64,000 bases of DNA, taken from NCBI RefSeq assembly GCF_022965805.1, contig NW_027330913.1, positions 62,001-126,000 of the forward strand, in the 5' to 3' direction. The position numbers and the translations under genes were made by a program. This DNA is from Primulina eburnea (lineage: Eukaryota > Streptophyta > Magnoliopsida > Lamiales > Gesneriaceae). This document shows positions 24,400-36,425 of the stretch, piece after piece. The notes under the pieces are model-generated. The model was given only the letters and a program-made list of their open reading frames with translations. It did no database searches and was not told where the DNA came from. Position 1 is the stretch's first letter; each line of letters begins with the position of its first letter.

Positions 24400-27300
24400 A
24401 TGGCCAATCTAGCAAGCGAGTATGCCCAAGGACAATCCACAAATCGTCCCCCTCTTTTCAATGGTACTAATTACGGATATTGGAAAAATAGAATATCTCT
24501 ATACATCCAATCCGTCGATTACGACCTTTGGAAAATAACGGTGAAAGGTCCCTATATCCCCATGAAAACGGTGGATAATAAGGAAATTCCTAAGGGAATG
24601 GATGACTTCACCAAGGACGATATGAAACTTATCTCTCAAAATGCTAAAGCTATGAATATTCTTCATTGTTCTCTAGATATGAATGAATACAACCGAATCT
24701 CGGCTTGTACCTCCGCCAAAGAGATTTGGGACAAATTGGAGATTTGCCACGAGGGAACCAATCAAGTCAAAGAAACGAAGATAGACCTTCTCCAACTCAA
24801 GTACGAGACCTTTGAGATGGAACCCAAGGAGGATATCGACACCATGTTCCGGCGACTCACCCAAATCATCAATGAGCTTGCCCAACTTGGTGAGAACTAC
24901 CCAACTAAACAAGTGTGGAGGAGAGCCCTTCGAGCATTACCAGCGGAATGGGATGCAAAGCGCACGGCTATCATTGAATCCAACAAGGGAGATGCGGCAT
25001 CCTACGACCTTGATCAACTTCATGGGACCCTAAAGACCCATGAACTTGAAGTATCTACCCGGAAGGAGACAAAGAAAGATGACGACAAAGTAAAGGCGAA
25101 AGGGATCGCCTTGACCAGTCAACTTGAAGATAGCGACGATGAAGAAATGGCACTCCTCACTAGAAAGTTCAAAAGATTCATGCGGAGTTCCAACTTCAAC
25201 AAGAAAGACAAAAAGTTTGAGAAGGAAGTGACCTGCTACAACTGTCAACAAAAGGGTCACTATGCAAACGAGTGTCCCTCCAAGAAGAAGGCCGGCAAAG
25301 ACAAGAAAAAGGCCCTTCTAGCCACGTGGAGCGACAGCGACAACGAAGAGGAGTCTACCCTATGCTTCATGGCGAAGGAAGATCATCTGACCGACTCGGA
25401 TGACGACGAGGGACAAAGGGGAGACAAGTCATCGAGCACTTGGTATCTTGACAGTGGATGCTCTCGACACATGACGGGAGAAAAGAAGCTGCTACAATCC
25501 ATTCGACCAAAAGAAAAGGATCGGTGACCTTCGGAGACAACAGCAAAGGGATCATAGAAGGCATCGGCTCAATAGGTATATCTAACTCTACTATTATTGA
25601 TGATGTACTTCTTGTGAAAGGGCTTAAACATAACCTCCTAAGCATTAGTCAATTGTGCGATAGGGGTTATGAAGTCAAATTCACACCACACGATTGCACT
25701 GTATCACTCACAACTGACAAAACCATTAGTTTCAAAGGTTATAGAAGTGAAAATGTTTACAAGGTCGATTTAAAGATTTCATCTTTTTCAAAAATAAAAA
25801 GCCTTGTAACATTAAATGTTGATGACAACATTCTTTGGCATAGACGACTTGGTCATGTTGGGATGAGCACCATAGAAAAACTTTTAAAACTTGACCTAGT
25901 TTCCGGAATGCCAAAGCTGAATTTAAAATTAGATTCTTTTTGTGATGCTTGTCAACTTGGTAAACACACAAAGGAATCTTTTAAAAATAAAAATTTTGTA
26001 TCCACTTCTATGCCCCTTGAATTACTTCACCTAGATTTATGTGGTCCCTCGAGGACAACTAGTCTAGGAGGAAAATCTTATGCTTTTGTCATTGTAGATG
26101 ATTTTTCACGTTTTACTTGGACATTGTTTTTAGCCCACAAAAATGATGCCTTTGATCATTTCAAAATTTTTGTCAAAAAGGTTGAAAATGAGAAAAATCT
26201 TTTGATCAAACAAATCCGTAGTGACCACGGAACGGAATTTCAAAATGAAAATTTTTCAATTTTTTGTCAAAGCAAAGGCATTGGTCACAATTTTTCTTGT
26301 CCTAGAACTCCTCAACAAAACGGTGTCGTTGAGAGGAAGAATAGGACCCTAGTAGAGATTGCAAGGACCATGCTATGTGAGCATTCTCTACCAAAATATT
26401 TTTGGGCTGAAGCAATGAGTTCTGCTTGTTACATCATCAATCGCGTATCAATAAGGCCAATTCTCAAGAAAACTCCATACGAACTATGGAGAGGGAGAAA
26501 GCCTAACATTTCTTACTTCCGCGCTTTTAGATCAAAATGCTTCATCCACAACAATGGTAAGGACAACCTGGGTAAGTTCGATGCTAAATCGGACAAAGGT
26601 ATCTTTCTTGGTTACTCTACTTCTAGCAAAGCATATAGAGTCTTTAATAAACGTACTTTACTAGTTGAAGAATCTATTCATGTCATATTTGATGAAACTA
26701 ACCCTTGCTTGCCTAGAACTGTTGTTTCTGATGATGATGATATAGATATCCTTGGCGAAAAGTTGGAGTCCACAAGCCTAGATGATGTTCCTAAAGATCA
26801 AGAGGACGCACCTCTTCCGAAGGAGTGGACTACACACAAGGATCATCCCATGGACCTCATCATTGGTAGCCCATCGAAGGGAGTATCTACTCGCTCTTCT
26901 AATATGTGCAATTATCTTGCTTTTCTTTCTCACATAGAGCCTAAGAACATAGAAGAAGCTTTACTTGATGATTCTTGGATTATTGCTATGCAAGATGAAC
27001 TAAATGAATTTAGAAGGAATAAAGTTTGGAATCTTGTACCTAGACCCACTGATAGACCTGTCATAGGAACTAAATGGGTATTTAGGAACAAGTTAGATGA
27101 GCATGGTACAATCACTAGAAATAAAGCTAGGCTAGTAGCTAAAGGATATAGTCAAGAAGAGGGAATTGATTATGATGAGACTTATGCCCCTGTTGCTAGA
27201 CTAGAATCCATTCGCATGCTACTTGCTTTTGCTTGCTCTAGAGACTTTAAATTGTTTCAAATGGATGTTAAAAGTGCTTTTCTTAAAGGTGATTTGAAAG

Positions 27301-28459
27301 AAGAAGTGTATGTTGAGCAACCTATTGGTTTGAAGATGTGCACTTATCTGATTATGTGTATAAACTTGATAAGGCTTTGTATGGTTTGAAACAAGCTCCT
27401 AGAGCTTGGTATGAGAAATTATCTACCTTTTTGCTGTCTAATGGTTTTTGTAGGGGTAAAGTTGATATTACCTTATTTACCTTGACTAAAAATAATGATT
27501 TGCTGATAGTACAAATATATGTAGATGATATTATTTTTGGTGCTACTAATGAACACTTGTGTAGAGATTTTTCTAAGCTTATGCAGGATCACTTTGAGAT
27601 GAGCATGATGGGCGAACTCAACTACTTCCTTGGTCTCCAAATCAAGCAATGCAAGGATGGTTTCTTTGTCAACCAAGGGAAGTACATCAAGGATATGCTA
27701 AAAAAGTTTGGGATGGAGTCTTCCAAAGCCTCATCCACACCTATGAGCACGACAGTCAGACTCGACAAAGATGAGGGAGGTAAACCTGTTGACCAAAAGT
27801 TATTTCGTAGCATGATTGGCTCCCTACTCTATGCGACTGCTAGTAGACCTGACATTATGTTTAGTGTTTGCTTGTGTGCACGATTTCAATCATGTCCAAA
27901 GGAATCACACTTATTCGCCTTAAAACGCATTTTCAAATATCTTTCAAATACTCCAAATCTCGGATTATGGTATTCTAAGAACTCATTTTTCGATTTAAAA
28001 GCTTACTGTGATGCCGACTTTGGAGGATATAAGGTGGATAGAAAGAGCACTAGTGGAACTTGTTTCTTTTTGGGAAATTGCTTGGTGTCATGGTTTTCTA
28101 AAAAGCAAAACTGTGTTGCACTTTCAACGACCGAGGCCGAGTATATGGCTGCCGGTAGTTGTTGTGCACAAATTCTTTGGATGAAGTATCAATTACTCGA
28201 CTATGGTGTTACTTTTTCAAAAATTCCAATCTTTTGTGATAATACAAGCACCATATGTCTAACAAAGAATCCAGTTCAACATTCTCGTACTAAACATATT
28301 GACATTCGACATCATTTCATTCGTGATCACATTGAGCAAAATGATGTTGAACTTCACTATGTTGACACCAAGAATCAAATTGCTGATATTTTTACAAAAC
28401 CACTAGATGAATCTACTTTTATTCGTTTGCGTGGTGAACTTGGCATGATTGAGTTGTAA
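24400..28459 (+). pseudogene. gag-pol of copia copy 2, broken by two 1-bp deletions
   Basis: 4060 bp against 4062 bp in copy 1; the difference is exactly two single-base losses. The first is in an A run at 25514-25517 (four A, five in copy 1), shortly after the protease DSG. The second is in a T run at 27329-27331 (three T, four in copy 1), in the reverse transcriptase region ahead of YVDD. The frame is therefore split into about 24400-25527, 25518-27389 and 27331-28459. Outside these points the sequence appears the same as copy 1, with zinc knuckle, protease, integrase, reverse transcriptase and RNase H motifs present. Both breaks are in homopolymers and lie near an indel-rich stretch, so they may be consensus errors. 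If real, the copy cannot make a full polyprotein. Confidence 0.88.
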
Positions 28460-29008
28460 ACACTAGTCGAATACTCTCGTACATATTTGTTAAATTGAGG
28501 GGGAGTATTATTAATGTGAGCATTATAATGTCGGATAATACAAATTAATTGTATTTATCCATAATTATGGCTCAACATTCATTTATGTGCTAAATATTTT
28601 AAAATTTAGGTGTTCCTCATCTTGGCTACTTCGGAATCCACCGAACGTGTTCGGATCGTCCGAACCGAGCCATAGAGAGTCGCGGGATGCGGATTCTTAG
28701 ATTATGTTTTTTGTTATTTTTGTTTATTTTATCTTTATGCATCATTGTATAAAAGACTTGCATTTATTAGTGGATATTTTACCTGTTTATTTGTCTCTCT
28801 TTATACTTATGTCTTTTTGCTTATCACAAAAAGGGGGAGAATTTATTTGGTTAAAATTGCTATTAATTGGTTATTAAATTCGCCTTAATTCAACCTCTTA
28901 GACTTGTTATTTGATTAAGGGGGAGTTATTTAATAACCATTTCGATTATGTTGATTATTGTTATCTCAATTTTTAACCAAGTTTTGTGATCATCAAAAAG
29001 GGGGAGAT
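28460..29008 (+). other. 3' noncoding region of copia copy 2 with repeated polypurine tracts
   Basis: It matches 7151-7695 with small homopolymer differences (for example 28717-28730 and 28815). It contains the same four GGGGGAG tracts, the last at 28995-29007 next to the 3' LTR. No coding potential was seen. Confidence 0.8.
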
Positions 29009-30158
29009 TGTTACGCCTTAAACGCATACAAATCTCGAGGATGAGATTAATGTTTTTAATGCTGTAACATATCCCAAAGTTTTTGTTTTGATGATACCAA
29101 AACTTGGATTAAAAATGTACTAATGTTTTATATTGAGGCATGCAGGAAATTAAGAACAGGTTACGTTCGGAAGATCCGACATTCGGTTCGGACGGTCCGA
29201 AATTGTGCAATTCAGAAGCAAAATAGAAGCTGTTCGGAAGCTGCGAAGAGAGCGTTCGGACGTTCCGAAGACGTGATCGGACGTTCCGAACACAAGCAAT
29301 CAAATCACTTCAATGCGGAGACAAATTGATATGACTGATTGATCGAGTAAGATTTCGGACGCTACGAAGGACATTTCGGACGCTACGAAGTGTTGAAGAT
29401 TTCAAATCTCTGGAAACGCGGGAATGTTCGGACGGTACGAACTTGAGTTCGGACCTTCCGAAGCTGTTCACACACTGTCTGAAAGAACTGTTCGGAAGAT
29501 ACGAAGTTTGATCGGTCCCTCCGAAGCGCATGTTCGGACCCTACGAAGTCAAGAACGGACGATCCGAAGTCATCCCAAAATTACGGAAATTGATTTCAAT
29601 CACATCGGACGTTCCGAAGCATAAACAGAAGATCCGAACCTTGGCGTCCAAGACTAGTATAAATAGGCCTTTGAGGATGCATTTTCAAACATCCCACTCC
29701 ACTCTCTTGTCTCTTACAAAGCTTTCTACTATCTCTTGTGTGCGTTGATTAAAAGAGTTGTAATATCAAAAGAGTTGTAGAAAAAGAGTGAAAGTAATAC
29801 TCTCGAGTGGGTTGTAAAGTTCGTGGCTATCCTTGGAGCCCTCAAGGCCAAGTAGACGCATCGAGGCGTGGTTGTAAAAGCTAGCTTGGAGCTCCTAAAG
29901 CCAAGTCGATATAGTGATACCTCGATCCTCATCGAGAAGGGGAGACGTAGACGATTCTTCGTCGAACTTCCATAAACATCTCTATCCCTCTTTACTTTAC
30001 GCATTTACTTTACTACGCATTTATTTTACGCACTTACTTTACGCATTCTTTTTATTTGTGATTGTCCCTCAAGTCTTCCGCTTGCAATTTTTGCAAACTC
30101 GTTTTAAAAACGCTAAAGGGCCTAAAAGAACCTATTCACCCCCCCTTTAGGTTCTTCA
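29009..30158 (+). repeat. 3' LTR of copia copy 2
   Basis: 1150 bp, TG...CA, with a TATA box at 29658-29665. It has few indels compared with the 5' LTR of copy 1 and carries the 3'-LTR marker G at 29191. GTTGT follows at 30159-30163. Confidence 0.93.
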
Positions 30159-33100
30159 GTTGTGGATAGATTCTCTAAGATGGCACATTTTATAGCTTGT
30201 CATAAAACCGATGATGCTTCAAACATTGCGGATTTGTTCTTTAGAGAAGGCGTTAGGTTGCGTGGCATGCCTAGGACTATTTTTACTGGTCGCGATGTTA
30301 AATTCTTGAGTTACTTTTGGAAGACTTTATGGGCTAAACTTGGCACAAAATTGTTGTTTTCTACTACTTGTCATCCTCAAACGGATGGACAAACTGAAGT
30401 TGTCAATAGAACTTTGGGAACACTTTTGCGTGTTATTCTTAAAAAGAACTTGGATTGACATTTCTATGGACTTTATTTTGGGTTGCCTAGGACTAAGAAG
30501 GGGAGGGATTTTATTTTTGTTGTTGTGGATAGATTATCTAAGATGGCACATTTTATAGCTTGCCATAAAACCGATTATGGTTCAAACATTGCTGATTTGT
30601 TCTTTAGAGAAGTCGTTAAGTTGCTTGGCATGCCTAGGACTATTGTTTCTGGTCGCAATGTTAAATTCTTGAGTTACTTTTGGAAGACTTTATGGGCAAA
30701 ACTTGGCACAAAATTGTTGTTTTCTACTACTTGTCATCCTCAAACGGATGGACAAACTGAAGTTGTCAATAGAAATTTGGGAACACTTTTGCGTGCTATT
30801 CTTAAAAAGAACTTGGATTGACATTTTTATGGACTTTATTTTGGGGTTGCCTAGGACTAAGAAAGGATTCTATTTTTGTTGTTGTGGATAGATTCTCTAA
30901 GATGGCACATTTTATAGCTTGCCATAAAACCGATTATGGTTCAAACATTGCAGATTTGTTCTTTAGAGAAGTCGTTAAGTTGCTTGGCATGCCAAGAACT
31001 ATTGTTTCTGGTCGCGATGTTAAATTCTTGAGTTACTTTTGGAAGACTTTATGGGCTAAAATTGGCACAAAATTGTTGTTTGGGAACACTTTTGTGTGTC
31101 ATTCTTAAAAAGAACTTGGATTGACATTTCTATGGACTTTAATTTTGGGTTGCCCAGGACTATGAAGGGGAGGGATTCTATTTTTGTTGTTGTATATAGA
31201 TTCTCTAAGATGACACATTTTATAGCTTGTCATAAAACCGATGATGCTTCAAACATTGCGGATTTGTTCTCTAGAGAAGTCGTTACGTTGCATGGCATGT
31301 CTAGGATTATTATTTCTAGTCGCGATGTTAAATTCTTGAGTTACTTTTGGAAGACTTTATGGGCTAAACTTGGTACAAAATTGTTGTTTTCTACTACTTG
31401 TCATCCTCAAACGGATGGACAAACTGAAGTTGTCAATAAAACTTTGGGAACACTTTTGCGTGCTATTCTTAAAAAGAACTTGGATTGACATTTCTATGGA
31501 CTTTATTTTGGGGTTGCCTAGGACTAAGAAGGGGAGGGATTCTATTTTTGTTGTTGTGGATAGATTCTCTAAGATGACACATTTTATAGCTTGTCATTAA
31601 ACCGATGATGCTTCAAACATGGCGGATTTGTTCTTTAGAGAAGTCGTTAGGTTGCGTGTTATGCCTATGACTATTTTTACTGGTCGCGATGTTAAATTCT
31701 TGAGTTAATTTTGGAAGACTTTATGGGCTAAACTTGACACAAAATTGTTGTTTTCTACTACTTGTCATCCTCAAACGGATGGACAAACTGAAGTTGTCAA
31801 TAGAAATTTGGGAACACTTTTGCGTGCTATTCTTAAAAAGAACTTGGATTGACATTTCTATGGACTTTATTTTGGGGTTGCCTAGGACTAAGAAGGGGAG
31901 GGATTCTATTTTTGTTGTTGTGGATAGATTCTCTAAGATGGCACATTTTATAGCTTGCCATAAAACCGATTATGGTTCAAACATTGCGGATTTGTTCTTT
32001 AGAGAAGTCGTTAAGTTGCTTGGCATGCCAAGAACTATTGTTTCTGGTCGCGATGTTAAATTCTTGAGTTACTTTTGGAAGACTTTATGGGCTAAAATTG
32101 GCACAAAATTGTTGTTTGGGAACACTTTTGTGTGTCATTCTTAAAAAGAACTTGGATTGACATTTCTATGGACTTTAATTTTGGGTTGCCCAGGACTATG
32201 AAGGGGAGGGATTCTATTTTTATTGTTGTATATAGATTCTCTAAGATGACACATTTTATAGCTTGTCATAAAACCGATGATGCTTCAAACATTGCGGATT
32301 TGTTCTCTAGAGAAGTCGTTACGTTGCATGGCATGTCTAGGATTATTATTTCTAGTCGCGATGTTAAATTCTTGAGTTACTTTTGGAAGACTTTATGGGC
32401 TAAACTTGGTACAAAATTGTTGTTTTCTACTACTTGTCATCCTCAAACGGATGGACAAACTGAAGTTGTCAATAGAACTTTGGGAACACTTTTGCGTGCT
32501 ATTCTTAAAAAGAACTTGGATTGACATTTCTATGGACTTTATTTTGGGATTGCCTAGGACTAAGAAGGGGAGGGATTCTATTTTTGTTGTTGTGGATAGA
32601 TTCTCTAAGATGGCACATTTTATAGCTTGCCATAAAACCGATTATGGTTCAAACATTGCGGATTTGTTCTTTAGAGAAGTCGTTAAGTTGCTTGGCATGC
32701 CAAGAACTATTGTTTCTGGTCGCGATGTTAAATTCTTGATTTACTTTTGGAAGACTTTATGGGCTAAAATTGGCACAAAATTGTTGTTTGGGAACACTTT
32801 TGTGTGTCATTCTTAAAAAGAACTTGGATTGACATTTCTATGGACTTTAATTTTGGGTTGCCCAGGACTATGAAGGGGAGGGATTCTATTTTTGTTGTTG
32901 TATATAGATTCTCTAAGATGACACATTTTATAGCTTGTCTTAAAACCGATGATGCTTCAAACATTGCGGATTTGTTCTCTAGAGAAGTCGTTACGTTGCA
33001 TGGCATGTCTAGGATTATTATTTCTAGTCGCGATGTTAAATTCTTGAGTTACTTTTGGAAGACTTTATGGGCTAAACTTGGTACAAAATTGTTGTTTTCT

Positions 33101-34229
33101 ACTACTTGTCATCCTCAAACGGATGGACAAACTGAAGTTGTCAATAGAACTTTGGGAACACTTTTGCGTGCTATTCTTAAAAAGAACTTGGATTGACATT
33201 TCTATGGACTTTATTTTGGGGTTGCCTAGGACTAAGAAGGGGAGGGATTCTATTTTTGTTGTTGTGGATAGATTCTCTAAGATGACACATTTTATAGCTT
33301 GTCATTAAACCGATGATGCTTCAAACATTGTGGATTTTTTCTTTAGAGAAGTCGTTACGTTGCATGGCATGCCTAGGACTATTGTTTCTGGTCGCGATGT
33401 TAAATTCTTGAGTTACTTTTGGAAGACTTTATGTGCTAAACTTGACACAAAATTGTTGTTTTTTACGACTTGTCATCCTCAAACGGATGGACAAACTGAA
33501 GTTGTCAATAGAACTTTGGGAACACTTTTGCGTGCCGTTTTTAAAAAGAACTTGGATTGACATTTCTATGGACTTTATTTTGGGTTGCCTTGGACTAAGA
33601 AGGGGAGGAATTCTATTTTTGTTGTTGTGGATAGATTCTCTAAGATGGCACATTTTATAGCTTGCCATAAAACCGATTATGGTTCAAACATTGCGGATTT
33701 GTTCTTTAGAGAAGTCGTTAAGTTGCTTGGCATGCCAAGAACTATTGTTTCTGGTCGCGATGTTAAATTCTTGAGTTACTTTTGGAAGACTTTATGGGCT
33801 AAAATTGGCACAAAATTGTTGTTTGGGAACACTTTTGTGTGTCATTCTTAAAAAGAACTTGGATTGACATTTCTATGGACTTTAATTTTGGGTTGCCCAG
33901 GACTATGAAGGGGAGGGATTCTATTTTTATTGTTGTATATAGATTCTCTAAGATGACACATTTTATAGCTTGTCATAAAACCGATGATGCTTCAAACATT
34001 GCGGATTTGTTCTCTAGAGAAGTCGTTACGTTGCATGGCATGTCTAGGATTATTATTTCTAGTCGCGATGTTAAATTCTTGAGTTACTTTTGGAAGACTT
34101 TATGGGCTAAACTTGGTACAAAATTGTTGTTTTCTACTACTTGTCATCCTCAAACGGATGGACAAACTGAAGTTGTCAATAGAACTTTGGGAACACTTTT
34201 GCGTGCTATTCTTAAAAAGAACTTGGATT

Positions 34230-34537
34230 GACATTTCTATGGACTTTATTTTGGGATTGCCTAGGACTAAGAAGGGGAGGGATTCTATTTTTGTTGTTGT
34301 GGATAGATTCTCTAAGATGGCACATTTTATAGCTTGCCATAAAACCGATTATGGTTCAAACATTGCGGATTTGTTCTTTAGAGAAGTCGTTAAGTTGCTT
34401 GGCATGCCAAGAACTATTGTTTCTGGTCGCGATGTTAAATTCTTGATTTACTTTTGGAAGACTTTATGGGCTAAAATTGGCACAAAATTGTTGTTTGGGA
34501 ACACTTTTGTGTGTCATTCTTAAAAAGAACTTGGATT
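34230..34537 (+). repeat. Representative short S unit (308 bp) with 56-bp internal deletion
   Basis: Compared with R units, 56 bp are missing between GTTGTTT and GGGAACAC, with TTT shared at both edges. The lost part includes the HPQTDGQTE region with the catalytic Glu. Other S markers are GATTATGGTTC, GCCAAGAAC and CTAAAATTGGC. The same deletion is in units at 9498, 10531, 21023, 30820, 31851, 32523, 33559, 37083 and 39209, so it arose once and spread. Confidence 0.9.
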
Positions 34538-36420
34538 GACATTTCTATGGACTTTAATTTTGGGTTGCCCAGGACTATGAAGGGGAGGGATTCTATTTTT
34601 GTTGTTGTATATAGATTCTCTAAGATGACACATTTTATAGCTTGTCATAAAACCGATGATGCTTCAAACATTGCGGATTTGTTCTCTAGAGAAGTCGTTA
34701 CGTTGCATGGCATGTCTAGGATTATTATTTCTAGTCGCGATGTTAAATTCTTGAGTTACTTTTGGAAGACTTTATGGGCTAAACTTGGTACAAAATTGTT
34801 GTTTTCTACTACTTGTCATCCTCAAACGGATGGACAAACTGAAGTTGTCAATAGAACTTTGGGAACACTTTTGCGTGCTATTCTTAAAAAGAACTTGGAT
34901 TGACATTTCTATGGACTTTATTTTGGGGTTGCCTAGGACTAAGAAGGGGAGGGATTCTATTTTTGTTGTTGTGGATAGATTCTCTAAGATGACACATTTT
35001 ATAGCTTGTCATTAAACCGATGATGCTTCAAACATTGTGGATTTTTTCTTTAGAGAAGTCGTTACGTTGCATGGCATGCCTAGGACTATTGTTTCTGGTC
35101 GCGATGTTAAATTCTTGAGTTACTTTTGGAAGACTTTATGTGCTAAACTTGACACAAAATTGTTGTTTTTTACGACTTGTCATCCTCAAACGGATGGACA
35201 AACTGAAGTTGTCAATAGAACTTTGGGAACACTTTTGCGTGCCGTTTTTAAAAAGAACTTGGATTGACATTTCTATGGACTTTATTTTGGGTTGCCTTGG
35301 ACTAAGAAGGGGAGGAATTCTATTTTTGTTGTTGTGGATAGATTCTCTAAGATGGCACATTTTATAGCTTGTCATAAAACCGATGATGCTTCAAACATTG
35401 CGGATTTGTTCTTTAGAGAAGTCGTTAGGTTGCGTGTTATGCCCATGACTATTTTTACTGGTCGTGATGTTAAATTCTTGAGTTATTTTTGGAAGACTTT
35501 ATGGGCTAAACTTGGCACAAAATTGTTGTTTTCTACTACTTGTCATCCTCAAACGGATGGACAAACTGAAGTTGTCAATAGAACTTTGGGAACACTTTTG
35601 CGTGTTATTCTTAAGAAGAACTTGGATTGACATTTCTATGGACTTTATTTTGGGGTTGCCTAGGACTAAGAAGGGGAGGGATTTTATTTTTGTTGTTGTG
35701 GATAGATTATCTAAGATGGCACATTTTATAGCTTGCCATAAAACCGATTATGGTTCAAACATTGCGGATTTGTTCTTTAGAGAAGTCGTTAAGTTGCTTG
35801 GCATGCCTAGGACTATTGTTTCTGGTCCCGATGTTAAATTCTTGAGTTACTTTTGGAAGACTTTATGGGCTAAACTTGGCACAAAATTGTTGTTTTCTAC
35901 TATTTGTCATCCTCAAACGGATGGACAAACTGAAGTTGTCAATAGAACTTTGGGAACACTTTTGCGTGCCATTTTTAAAAAGAACTTGGATTGACATTTC
36001 TATGGACTTTATTTTGGGTTGCCTAGGACTAAGAAGGGGAGGGATTCTATTTTTGTTGTTGTGGATAAATTCTCTAAGATGGCACATTTTATAGCTTGTC
36101 ATAAAACCGATGATGCTTCAAACATTGCGGATTTGTTCTTTAGAGAAGTCGTTAGGTTGCGTGGCATGCCTATGACTATTTTTACTTGTCGCGATGTTAA
36201 ATTCTTGAGTTACTTTTGCAAGACTTTATGGGCTAAACTTGGCACAAAATTGTTGTTTTCTACTACTTGTCATCCTCAAACGGATGGACAAACTGAAGTT
36301 GTCAATAGAACTTTGGGAACACTTTTGCGTGCCATTTTTAAAAAGAACTTGGATTGACATTTCTATGGACTTTATTTTGGGTAGCCTAGGACTAAGAAGG
36401 GGAGGGATTCTAGTTTTGTT

Positions 36421-36425
36421 GTTGT
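36421..36425. other. Unoccupied copia target site
   Basis: In the T unit at 36356 the sequence TAGTTTTGTTGTTGTGGATAG is continuous. The part up to GTTGT matches the left flank of both copia copies (with the rare GGGTAGCC and ATTCTAG markers). The part from GTTGT on matches their right flank (with GAAGGCGTTAGG). This is the pre-insertion state of the same unit type. Confidence 0.88.

Larger units (their letters stand above)
23203..30158 (+). mobile_element. Ty1/copia LTR retrotransposon, Sirevirus type, copy 2 (frameshifted)
   Basis: 6956 bp with the same layout as copy 1: 5' LTR 23203-24362, primer site 24365-24376, gag-pol 24400-28459, 3' noncoding region, polypurine tract 28995-29007, and 3' LTR 29009-30158. 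The GTTGT flanks are at 23198-23202 and 30159-30163. The insertion base within the T unit, the target duplication and the 5'-versus-3' LTR marker (A23391, G29191) are the same as in copy 1 (A2084, G7877). Copy 2 is therefore a duplicate of the same insertion event. Confidence 0.93.

Noticed and set aside
23203..30158. Copy 2 as an independent copia insertion
   Set aside because: Same insertion base, same target duplication, same 5'/3' LTR marker and same flanking unit order as copy 1.
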